Assembly: GCA_015489095.1 (NCBI GenBank)
Contig: WFMN01000083.1
Span: forward strand, 1-8,178
DNA: 8,178 nucleotides
From: Mariprofundaceae bacterium
Lineage (GTDB): Bacteria > Pseudomonadota > Zetaproteobacteria > Mariprofundales > J009
Direction: 5' to 3'
Shown: positions 1 to 6,365 of the stretch, in pieces
Position numbering within the stretch: position 1 is the stretch's first letter
Layout of the letters: the number at the start of each line of letters is the position of its first letter
Position numbers and translations under genes: made by a program
Notes under the pieces: generated by a model
What the model saw: only the letters and a program-made list of their open reading frames with translations
Databases searched by the model: none
Told to the model about the DNA's origin: nothing

Positions 1-1
1 C

Positions 2-883
2 GGCAAGCTGGTGATCAGCAGGCTGGCCGGCACCATCCAGGTGACCGACCGCCACCCCAATGTGGAGAAGGTGGCGGAGTTTCTCAACCAGTTGCGCCAG
101 TCGCTGCAGCGGCAGGTGGAGCTGGAGATGAAGATCGTTGAGGTGACGCTCCACGACAACAACGCGCTGGGGATCGACTGGAACCGGATCAACATGGGGG
201 GGCTGGCGGTTCAGTTCAACCTAACGACCAGCAACAGTGGGATTGTGTTGAACCCCACACTTCAGGCTGGTGTCACTTACAACACCAAGCAGAACAAGGG
301 CGATATCAGCTCAGTCATCAAGGCGCTGTCCGAGCAGGGGGATGTCCATATCGTGTCGCAACCGCGGATTCGCACGATGAATAACCAACCGGCATTGGTA
401 AGAGTCGGAACAGATCAACCTTTTTTCACACCGAAAGTGACCACGGTGGCGGGAACTACGACCGGGAATAATAACCAGGAAGTGAGCATTGATGTGACGA
501 CGGCACATGATGGTTTTGAACTCCGCATTACGCCGCAAATCTCAGCAACAGGGTGGGTAGTTATGGATGTGCAACCCAGTGTTACTCGTGTCACCCCCGT
601 TACCTATAAATACAAGCAAGGAACAGTGCAAGCAGAGGCAACTGCGCCAAGTGCCGATGTGCGTACCACCAATTCGATTGTGCGGGTGCGTGACGGCCAG
701 ACGGCGGTGATCGGCGGGCTGATTCAGACCACCAAGAGCGATACCGACCGCAAGGTTCCGCTGCTGGGTGACCTACCGCTGTTGGGTACCTTCTTCAAGG
801 GCAACTACAAGCAGGATCGCCGCACCGAACTGGTCATTTTCCTCACTCCACACCTGATCGACGCAACGGGCGCTATCCGTTAA
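2..883 (+). CDS. mshL: Secretin, C-terminal part (MSHA/type IV pilus type, MshL-like), 5' truncated by window edge
   Basis: Outer-membrane secretin that would form the gated ring through which a pilus or secreted substrate crosses the outer membrane. The frame is open from base 2, so the gene starts outside the window; 293 residues remain. The first ~40 residues read as the end of an N-domain (GTIQVTD, then VEKVAEFLNQLRQSL), followed by RQVELEMKIVEVTL and GIDW, the usual entry to the secretin domain. The C-terminal half has the hallmark run NSIVRVRDGQTAVIGGLIQ, then VPLLGDLPLLGTFF and ELVIFLTPHLI, close to the normal C-terminus of MshL/PilQ/GspD proteins. Family membership is clear; MshL rather than PilQ or GspD is my best guess from the spacing of these motifs and the TPR genes downstream. 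The central third is much less GC-rich than its surroundings. An in-frame GTG at base 11 is internal, not the true start. Confidence 0.87.
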   Translation, partial: GKLVISRLAGTIQVTDRHPNVEKVAEFLNQLRQSLQRQVELEMKIVEVTLHDNNALGIDWNRINMGGLAVQFNLTTSNSGIVLNPTLQAGVTYNTKQNKGDISSVIKALSEQGDVHIVSQPRIRTMNNQPALVRVGTDQPFFTPKVTTVAGTTTGNNNQEVSIDVTTAHDGFELRITPQISATGWVVMDVQPSVTRVTPVTYKYKQGTVQAEATAPSADVRTTNSIVRVRDGQTAVIGGLIQTTKSDTDRKVPLLGDLPLLGTFFKGNYKQDRRTELVIFLTPHLIDATGAIR

Positions 884-887
884 GGGA
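882..887 (+). promoter_or_regulatory. Ribosome binding site of the first TPR gene
   Basis: AAGGGA overlaps the secretin stop codon (TAAGGGA) and lies 6 bases before the ATG at 894. It supports this start and suggests translational coupling to the secretin. Confidence 0.6.
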
Positions 888-893
888 TCCGCC

Positions 894-2015
894 ATGCGAA
901 GCAGGCTGTGGGCATGGTTGGGGATGATATCGATCATCGTTGCCGCCGCCCCCGTGCCGGCCTTTTCCGCCGCGCCCGATCGCTGGATCGAGGCGGGATG
1001 GCAGGTGCTGGCGCAACAGGGGCTGGACGCGGCAGTGGCGCGCTGGCAACAGGGGGTGGATCAATTGGATCCAAAACGGGTTTTGCTTTCTCCCGTCGGG
1101 GTTTTTACTTCGCCGGCTGCTGCGCTGCATGGTGTGCGTCGCCTAGGTGTCGAGCTGCGCGGAATCGTGTTGCGCGCCCGCTATCGGGGAGCCGCGCGCT
1201 ATTTTGTCCTCTCCGCCCCGCCACCGGCCGAGCTGGAGCGGTACCGCACCCATTTCGAACAGCTGCTGTATGACGGCAAGCACCATATCTATGGCTGGAG
1301 CGCGGCGCGCTTTCAACGCGGAGGATCGTTGGCGCTGTTGCCGGCGGCGCCACCGCGCGGGAAGGTTGCCCCCTCCGGCGACGGGGTGAGGCACGCCGTT
1401 GTGCGGTCACAGCCGCTGCCGCCGCGGCCGACACCGGAGCAGATTGCGCAAAAACTGCTGGAGATGGCGAAGGCGGCGCAGGCGCAAGGGAATCGCAAGC
1501 AGGCGATCGCGCTGCTGACGGAACTGCTCAAACGCACCCCAGAGCACGCCCGCGCGCGGCTGATGGCAGGGCGGCTGATGGTGGAAAACGGACAGTACGA
1601 CGCGGCGTGGCAGGTGATGCGCCCATTGTTGAAGGCGGAATCGCTGGACTGGAAGCCGTGGTTCTGGAGCGGCACGGCGGAGTTGATGGTGGGCAAATTG
1701 AACGAGGCCGCCCGCCAGTTTGACGAGGCGCTCGCCCGCGACGGCCGGGTGCCCGAGGTGTGGGTGCACCGGGCGCTGGTGGCGCAACAGCGCGGCCGCT
1801 ACAAGGTGGCCTACCAACTGCTGCGGGAGGCGGAAAAACTGGCGCCGAGATCGGTGCAGGTGCTGCTGAACATCGGCCTGACCCTCGACGCGCTCGGCAG
1901 ACGCGATGCCGCCATCGACTACTACCGCCGTTATCTGGTGCAGACGGCCGGGGTGAGCAGCCAGTGGCAGGCGCGCAAGGTGGTAATTAAACGGATCGCG
2001 GAGATGGAGCGCTGA
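894..2015 (+). CDS. Exported TPR protein with a possible SPOR-like N-terminal domain (paralogue 1)
   Basis: 373 residues. Residues 1-26 look like a signal peptide (basic start, hydrophobic core LGMISIIVAAAP, AFSA-A cleavage site), so the protein should act in the periplasm or be membrane-anchored. Residues about 60-125 (RVLLSPVGVF, then A-rich helix, then ARYFVLSAPPPAELERY) resemble a SPOR-type fold, but this is inference. A proline/basic linker (150-180) leads to TPR-like helical repeats from about 181 to 350 (GNRKQAIALLTELLKRTP, NGQYDAAWQVMRPLLKA, GKLNEAARQFDEALARDG, GRRDAAIDYYRRYLV). It starts 10 bases after the secretin stop and overlaps the next gene by one base, so it is probably in the pilus/secretion operon. 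In MSHA loci a TPR protein (MshN) follows mshL and mshM; this could be its counterpart, but identity is not proven. The C-terminal 190 residues are duplicated in the next gene. Confidence 0.85.
   Translation: MRSRLWAWLGMISIIVAAAPVPAFSAAPDRWIEAGWQVLAQQGLDAAVARWQQGVDQLDPKRVLLSPVGVFTSPAAALHGVRRLGVELRGIVLRARYRGAARYFVLSAPPPAELERYRTHFEQLLYDGKHHIYGWSAARFQRGGSLALLPAAPPRGKVAPSGDGVRHAVVRSQPLPPRPTPEQIAQKLLEMAKAAQAQGNRKQAIALLTELLKRTPEHARARLMAGRLMVENGQYDAAWQVMRPLLKAESLDWKPWFWSGTAELMVGKLNEAARQFDEALARDGRVPEVWVHRALVAQQRGRYKVAYQLLREAEKLAPRSVQVLLNIGLTLDALGRRDAAIDYYRRYLVQTAGVSSQWQARKVVIKRIAEMER
2006..2009 (+). promoter_or_regulatory. Ribosome binding site of the second TPR gene
   Basis: GGAG inside the end of the previous gene, 5 bases before the ATG at 2015. 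It favours this start over the in-frame ATGs at 2024 and 2033. Confidence 0.5.
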
Positions 2016-2752
2016 TGACACGGATGCTACGCATGGCGGTGGCGGCCGCGACGCTGCTGCTCGTCGCTCCCGCGGCGTGGTCGGCCGAGCCGCCGCGGGG
2101 CGGGTTGGCGAGCGCCCCGGAGCAGAGCGCGGTGGTGCGCTCCTCCCACTCGCGCAGGCTGCGGGCGACGCCGGAGCAGGAGGCGCAACTGCTGATGGGG
2201 ATGGCACGCGATGCGCGCGCCAAAGGCAACATCAAGCAGGCGATCGGCCTGCTGGTGGCGCTGCTTAGGCGCACGCCGGATCACGCCCGCGCGCGGTTGA
2301 TGGCGGGCAAGCTGATGATTCGCGATGGTCAGTATGATGCGGCGTGGCAGGTGATGCGGCCGCTGCTGAAGGCGGATGCGCTCGACTGGAAGCCGTGGTT
2401 CTGGAGCGGGACGGCCGAACTGCTGGCCGGAAGGCTGGACGACGCCGCCAACCACTTCGACGAGGCGCTGGCGCGCGATGGCCGGGTGGCGGCGGTGTGG
2501 GTGCAGCGGGCGCTGGTGGCGCAGGAGCGCGGGCGCTTTGCCGTAGCCTACCAACTGCTGAAGGTGGCGGAGGCGATGGCGCCGACATCGGCACCGGTGC
2601 TCCTGAACCTCGGCCTGACGCTCGATGCGATGGGGCAGCCAAAGGCGGCCAGCGGCTACTACCAGCGCTACTTGGTCAAGACCGCCGGCGCGGCAAGGCA
2701 GTGGCAGGCGCGCAAGGTGGTGATCGAGCGGTTGGCGGCGCTGAACCGGTAA
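2015..2752 (+). CDS. Exported TPR protein (paralogue 2, lacks the N-terminal domain)
   Basis: 245 residues. Residues 1-24 form a signal peptide (MAVAAATLLLVAPAAWSA-E). A short linker with PPRG and AVVRS matches the linker before the repeats of the preceding protein, and residues about 52-245 are the same TPR region: GNIKQAIGLLVALLRRTP, DGQYDAAWQVMRPLLKA, LDWKPWFWSGTAEL, FDEALARDGRV, ALVAQERGRF. By hand alignment of the last 159 residues, about 115 (72%) are identical to the upstream protein. It is therefore a tandem duplicate lacking about 125 residues of N-terminal domain. The start overlaps the upstream stop (TGATG), and the next gene begins 3 bases after its stop. A periplasmic scaffold role in pilus or secretion assembly is inferred from context only. 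Confidence 0.85.
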   Translation: MTRMLRMAVAAATLLLVAPAAWSAEPPRGGLASAPEQSAVVRSSHSRRLRATPEQEAQLLMGMARDARAKGNIKQAIGLLVALLRRTPDHARARLMAGKLMIRDGQYDAAWQVMRPLLKADALDWKPWFWSGTAELLAGRLDDAANHFDEALARDGRVAAVWVQRALVAQERGRFAVAYQLLKVAEAMAPTSAPVLLNLGLTLDAMGQPKAASGYYQRYLVKTAGAARQWQARKVVIERLAALNR

Positions 2753-2755
2753 ACG

Positions 2756-3748
2756 ATGGTGATGCGTTGGTTATTGACCCTGTTTGGGAGGGAGAGAAAG
2801 CCGCATGCGCGGCAAGCATCCGCCTCCGGCAAGGAGAAGGGTGCGGACTCCGCATTCGATCTCGATTTCTCACAGGGCAAGGGGACGCTGGCGGCGCTTT
2901 TGCCATCGGTGGAGGCCGATGGCGCGCGGCTGGAGGCCTTTGCCGGCAGGATGTCGGAGGTGCCGACCCTGCCGGCGCTGTGGCAGGAATTGCAGGCGGC
3001 CTTTACCCGCGGGGAGTCGGCCAAGGCGATCTGCAAGCTGATACGCGAAGACCCACCGCTGGTGGGCAAGCTGCTGGCGCAGGCCAATGCCCTCGGCGGC
3101 AAGCGGGAGATCGTGGATGCCTCGCAGGCGATTGTGCGGCTCGGTTTTCCCGCCGTGCGCTCGATTGCGATGCACCATTTTCTGTCGGCGCTGCGACGGT
3201 CGGGCTCGTCGCCCTACCCCTCCTCGAAGCTATGGCGCCACGCGATGTCCACTTCGGCGTTGGCCACGCTGGTTGCCAAACAGATCCGCGGATGCGATCC
3301 GTCCGTCGCCGGCACCTTGGGGCTGCTGCACGATATCGGGCGCATCGGCATCAACGCCACGGAGAAGGGTGGCCTCGGTGGCGCCGCCGACCCCGAACGG
3401 GGCTACCTTGCGTTTGAGCACGCCCGCTTCGGATTCGACCATCTGCAGGCGGGGGTGCTGCTGGCACGCCACTGGCAGTTGCCGCAAGCGATTCAGGATG
3501 GCATCGGCTACCACCACCACCCGGCGCACAGCGCACCCGACAAGGTGCCCGCTGCGGTGCGCAGGGAGGTGTGCGCGGTCTATCTGGCGGATCTGCTGTC
3601 GATCTATTTCGACAACGGGGGCGGGCACGATTTTATCGTCCCGCCCCACTCCGGTTGGATGGCGCTCTTTTCCGGTTCGTTCGATGCGTTCGCCGCCAGC
3701 AGGGTGGTGAGCAAGGAGTTGTGGCGGGTCTCCTGCATCGCGCTGTAG
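2756..3748 (+). CDS. HDOD-domain signal transduction protein
   Basis: 330 residues, apparently cytoplasmic with no signal peptide. After a charged N-terminal tail (1-60) comes an HDOD domain at about 62-285: MSEVPTLPALWQEL, AICKLIREDPPLVGKLLAQAN, IVDASQAIVRLGF and AVRSIAM, which is the canonical opening of the family. HD-superfamily positions are unusually well kept: H162, H192-D193 in LLHDIGRIGIN, H229, HHH 253-255 and D279. HDOD proteins act in bacterial signalling, often in c-di-GMP, motility or development pathways; most are regarded as non-catalytic. It follows the TPR gene by 3 bases with no clear ribosome binding site, suggesting reinitiation. An in-frame ATG at 2762 (residue 3) is an equally possible start. 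Its place at the end of a pilus-type operon suggests a regulatory role there, but the target is unknown. Confidence 0.88.
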   Translation: MVMRWLLTLFGRERKPHARQASASGKEKGADSAFDLDFSQGKGTLAALLPSVEADGARLEAFAGRMSEVPTLPALWQELQAAFTRGESAKAICKLIREDPPLVGKLLAQANALGGKREIVDASQAIVRLGFPAVRSIAMHHFLSALRRSGSSPYPSSKLWRHAMSTSALATLVAKQIRGCDPSVAGTLGLLHDIGRIGINATEKGGLGGAADPERGYLAFEHARFGFDHLQAGVLLARHWQLPQAIQDGIGYHHHPAHSAPDKVPAAVRREVCAVYLADLLSIYFDNGGGHDFIVPPHSGWMALFSGSFDAFAASRVVSKELWRVSCIAL

Positions 3749-3759
3749 GCTAGCTTTAC

Positions 3760-3776
3760 CACAGAGGGCACAGAGG
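3760..3776 (+). repeat. Short tandem CACAGAGG repeat in the intergenic region before ettA
   Basis: Two direct copies of CACAGAGG (3760-3767 and 3769-3776), 12 bases after the HDOD stop. Similar CCACAGAG..CACAGAG strings are scattered between genes in many proteobacterial genomes, so this may be part of a dispersed element. No function is visible. Confidence 0.45.
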
Positions 3777-3803
3777 AAAGGTAGCGTGTCGAAAAATAAC
3801 GAA

Positions 3804-3864
3804 GGACAGGTTCGGGGAAAGGATTCCCCTCCTACAAGCTGTAGGAGCGGTTTCCAACCGCGAA
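3804..3864 (+). repeat. REP-like element, copy 1: three consecutive hairpins in the ettA leader
   Basis: Three perfect stem-loops are packed end to end, each sharing one base with the next: GGGGAA/TTCCCC (3814-3829, 4-base loop), CTCCTAC/GTAGGAG (3829-3847, 5-base loop) and GCGGTT/AACCGC (3847-3861, 3-base loop). An inverted copy lies at 7315-7375 with 58 of 61 bases identical, and all three differences fall outside the stems. The architecture and core sequence match REP/BIME-type palindromes of gammaproteobacteria, which RAYT transposases are thought to spread. It ends 24 bases before the ettA ATG, so it would lie in the mRNA leader if the promoter is upstream. It might instead act as a terminator for the HDOD operon, although no T-tract follows. 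Confidence 0.85.
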
Positions 3865-3877
3865 TGACCAATCAATC

Positions 3878-3882
3878 GAGGG
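3878..3882 (+). promoter_or_regulatory. Ribosome binding site of ettA
   Basis: GAGGG, 6 bases before the ATG at 3889 and 13 bases after the REP-like element. It supports the assigned ettA start. Confidence 0.6.
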
Positions 3883-3888
3883 TTTGGA

Positions 3889-5559
3889 ATGGCTGATTAT
3901 CAATATATCTACACCATGCAGGGCGTTGGCAAAGTGGTGGCGGGAAAACGGGAGATTCTCAAAGATATCTACCTCTCGTTCCTGCCCGGCGCCAAGATCG
4001 GCGTGCTGGGGCTGAACGGCGCCGGCAAATCGACCCTGCTACGCATCATGGCGGGGGAGGATCGTGAATTCATCGGCGAGGCGCGACCGGCGGCGGGGAT
4101 CCGCGTCGGCTACCTGCCGCAGGAGCCGCAACTGGATCCAACCAAGGATGTGCGCGGCAATGTCGAGTGCGGAGTGGCGGAGACCAAGGCGTTGCTCGAC
4201 CGCTTCAACGCCATCAGCGCCGCCTTTGCCGAGCCGGATGCCGACTTTGACAAGCTGATGGAGGAGCAGGGCAAGTTGCAGGACAAGATCGACGCCGCGG
4301 GGGCGTGGGATCTTGACCGCAAGCTGGAGATCGCCGCCGACGCCCTGCGCCTGCCCGATTGGGAGGCCGATGTGAGCAAGCTCTCCGGTGGCGAACGCCG
4401 GCGGGTGGCACTCTGCCGGCTGCTGCTCTCCGAGCCCGACATGCTGCTGCTGGACGAGCCCACCAACCATCTCGACGCCGAGTCGGTGGCGTGGCTGGAG
4501 CGCTTCCTGCACGACTACAAGGGCACCGTGGTGGCGGTCACCCATGATCGCTACTTCCTTGATAATGTTGCCGGATGGATCCTTGAGCTCGATCGTGGGC
4601 GGGGGATTCCCTTCGAGGGCAACTACTCTGCCTGGCTGGAGCAGAAGGAGCAGCGCCTAGCGACGGAAGAGAAGCAGGAGAGCGCGCGCCGGAAGGCGAT
4701 GCAGCACGAGCTGGAGTGGGTACGCAGCGGCGCCAAGGGGCGGCACGCCAAATCCAAGGCGCGGCTCAAGGCGTTTGACGAACTGGCCAGCCGCGAGGTG
4801 CAGGAGCGTAACGCCACCAAGCAGATCTTCATCCCCGCCGGAGCGCGGCTGGGCGATACGGTGCTGGTTGCCGAGGGGGTGAAGAAAGGGTTTGGCGACC
4901 GGATACTGGTGGAGGATATGAACTTCAACCTGCCGCGTGGCGGGATTGTCGGGGTGATCGGCGCCAACGGCGCGGGCAAGACCACCCTGTTTCGCATGAT
5001 GACCGGCGCGGAGCAGCCCGATGCCGGGGTGTTGCGGGTGGGCGAAACGGTGCAGTTCGCCTATGTCGATCAATCCCGGGACGCGCTGGATGGCGAGAAG
5101 ACGGTGTGGGAGGAGATCTCCGGCGGTTCCGACACCATCATGCTGGGCAGGGTGGAGGTCTCCAGCCGCGCCTACTGCGGCCGCTTCAATTTCAAGGGGG
5201 CGGATCAGCAGAAGAAGGTGAAGCTGCTCTCCGGCGGGGAGCGCAACCGGGTACATCTCGCCAAGATGCTGCAATCCGGCGGCAATGTGCTGCTGCTCGA
5301 CGAGCCGACCAACGATCTGGATGTGGAGACCCTACGCGCGCTGGAGGAGGCGCTGCTCGATTTTGCCGGCTGCGCCGTGGTGATTTCGCATGACCGCTGG
5401 TTTCTCGACCGCATCGCCACCCATATCCTCGCCTTCGAGGGCGATGGCCATGTCGAGTGGTTTGAGGGCAACTTCGCCGATTACGAAGCCGACAAGCGCC
5501 GCCGACTGGGCGAGGCGGCGACGGAACCGCACCGCATCAAGTACCGTAAATTGATGTGA
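3889..5559 (+). CDS. ettA: Energy-dependent translational throttle protein EttA (ABC-F ATPase)
   Basis: 556 residues against 555 in E. coli. EttA binds the ribosomal E site and, depending on ATP/ADP level, gates entry into the elongation cycle. Both ABC modules are intact. Module 1 has Walker A GLNGAGKST (41-49), signature LSGGE (165-169), Walker B LLLDEP with E190, and switch H219. Module 2 has GANGAGKTT (358-366), LSGGE (447-451), LLLDEP with E472, and H501. The arm insertion follows the first Q-loop region (about 95-140), and the charged linker at about 242-322 (EGNYSAWLEQKEQRL, then KGRHAKSKARL) is the tRNA-contacting motif of the ABC-F family. There are no membrane segments, as expected for ABC-F. 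Its stop overlaps the GTG start of the sigma factor gene by 4 bases (GTGA). I see no clear promoter upstream; the REP-like element occupies most of the leader. Confidence 0.97.
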   Translation: MADYQYIYTMQGVGKVVAGKREILKDIYLSFLPGAKIGVLGLNGAGKSTLLRIMAGEDREFIGEARPAAGIRVGYLPQEPQLDPTKDVRGNVECGVAETKALLDRFNAISAAFAEPDADFDKLMEEQGKLQDKIDAAGAWDLDRKLEIAADALRLPDWEADVSKLSGGERRRVALCRLLLSEPDMLLLDEPTNHLDAESVAWLERFLHDYKGTVVAVTHDRYFLDNVAGWILELDRGRGIPFEGNYSAWLEQKEQRLATEEKQESARRKAMQHELEWVRSGAKGRHAKSKARLKAFDELASREVQERNATKQIFIPAGARLGDTVLVAEGVKKGFGDRILVEDMNFNLPRGGIVGVIGANGAGKTTLFRMMTGAEQPDAGVLRVGETVQFAYVDQSRDALDGEKTVWEEISGGSDTIMLGRVEVSSRAYCGRFNFKGADQQKKVKLLSGGERNRVHLAKMLQSGGNVLLLDEPTNDLDVETLRALEEALLDFAGCAVVISHDRWFLDRIATHILAFEGDGHVEWFEGNFADYEADKRRRLGEAATEPHRIKYRKLM

Positions 5560-6122
5560 CGGCGGCGGAACACTCCCCGCAACGCTGGTTGCAGGAGCAT
5601 GGCGACGCGCTCTACGGCTATGCGATGCGGCAGATAGGAGACCGCGAGATGGCGGTGGATCTGGTGCAGGAGACGCTGCTGGCCGGATGGCGGAATCGGC
5701 AAAGCTTCGATGGCCGCGCCAAGGAGCGCACTTGGCTGACGGGGATACTGCGGCACAAAATCATCGACAAAATCCGCAGCCTAGTGCGGGAGCGGGAGTT
5801 GGTGCAGCAAGCGGAAAACGACCCCACCGACCCGTGGTTCGCCCCCAACGGCGCGTGGCTAGAGGCGCCGTCGGCGTGGCGGTTTGAGCCCGCTGCCGAG
5901 CTGGAGCGCAGGCGGATGGCCGATCAGATCGAGGCCTGCATCGCCAAGCTGCCGCTGCGTCATCGGTTGGTGTTTCAGGCGCGCGAGGTGGCGGGCGAAG
6001 AGACCGCCGAGATCTGTAAGCGGTTGGAGCTTAGCCCGACCAACTTCCATGTCGTCATGCACCGGGCACGGCTGGCACTACGCCGCTGCCTCGAACAACA
6101 CGGATTCGGGGAGAGAAAATGA
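5556..6122 (+). CDS. ECF-type RNA polymerase sigma factor
   Basis: 188 residues with the two-domain layout of ECF sigma factors. Region 2 spans about 14-78, with DLVQETLLAGWR (core binding) and RTWLTGILRHKIIDKIR (-10 recognition). Region 4 spans about 122-182, with LPLRHRLVF, the helix-turn-helix ETAEICKRLELSPTNFHVVMHRARLALRRCL, and no region 3. The linker at about 88-115 is tryptophan-rich (DPWFAPNGAW, SAWRF). The start is the GTG at 5556, which overlaps the ettA stop; the nearest in-frame ATG lies inside region 2, so GTG is the only sensible start. No good ribosome binding site precedes it, so it probably relies on coupling to ettA. It overlaps the anti-sigma gene by ATGA. The regulon is unknown, and I cannot assign an ECF subgroup. 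Confidence 0.9.
   Translation: MTAAEHSPQRWLQEHGDALYGYAMRQIGDREMAVDLVQETLLAGWRNRQSFDGRAKERTWLTGILRHKIIDKIRSLVRERELVQQAENDPTDPWFAPNGAWLEAPSAWRFEPAAELERRRMADQIEACIAKLPLRHRLVFQAREVAGEETAEICKRLELSPTNFHVVMHRARLALRRCLEQHGFGERK
6108..6113 (+). promoter_or_regulatory. Ribosome binding site of the anti-sigma gene
   Basis: GGGGAG within the end of the sigma gene, 5 bases before the ATG at 6119. It is stronger than the sites of the two genes upstream, so the inhibitor may be made at least as well as the sigma factor. Confidence 0.55.
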
Positions 6123-6361
6123 ACCATTATTGCCGGCAGGCCAGCCGCCTAGTTTCCGACCGCTTGGATCGGGATTTAACCCTGCGCGAGCGGCTCCACC
6201 TGTGGCTTCATCTGGCGATGTGCGGCCTCTGCCGCGGCAACGCCCGCGCGCTGAAACAGATGCACCGCCTGCTGCGCGAGCGCGCGGCACAGATGGACGA
6301 CGACGCCCGGCTGGATGCCGAGCAGCGGCGGCGCATTGCCGAGGCGCTGCCACCAGAGTAG
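6119..6361 (+). CDS. Small zinc-finger (zf-HC2) anti-sigma factor
   Basis: 80 residues, soluble, with no membrane helix. It carries the ZAS-type zinc motif H-x3-C-x2-C (H31, C35, C38 in HLAMCGLC); H3 and C5 near the N-terminus could supply a further ligand. The preceding segment (ASRLVSDRLDRDLTLRERL) is typical of short zf-HC2 anti-sigma factors, which hold a cognate ECF sigma factor until a redox, metal or other signal releases it. The rest (40-80) is helical, charged and without a second domain. The gene overlaps the sigma gene by 4 bases (ATGA) and ends only 4 bases from the convergent recR stop, leaving no room for a conventional terminator. The pairing with the sigma factor is inferred from adjacency and domain type, and the signal is unknown. 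Confidence 0.85.
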   Translation: MNHYCRQASRLVSDRLDRDLTLRERLHLWLHLAMCGLCRGNARALKQMHRLLRERAAQMDDDARLDAEQRRRIAEALPPE

Positions 6362-6365
6362 GCGA

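Noticed and set aside
1407..2207. 266-residue open frame on the minus strand opposite the two TPR genes
   Set aside because: Arginine/proline/histidine-rich shadow typical of high-GC DNA; it spans the junction of two well-supported genes and has no domain.
2344..3417. 357-residue plus-strand open frame crossing the second TPR gene and the HDOD gene
   Set aside because: Glycine/alanine/arginine-rich out-of-frame reading of two genes with clear domains and proper signals.
3230..3871. 213-residue minus-strand open frame whose N-terminus is the REP-like element
   Set aside because: Its start lies in the repeat (the GWKPLLQ reading also appears at the other copy) and the rest is the antisense of the HDOD gene.
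3749..3888. Riboswitch or sigma-dependent promoter before ettA
   Set aside because: The visible structure is explained by the REP-like hairpins; I could not identify convincing -35/-10 boxes or a known aptamer pattern.
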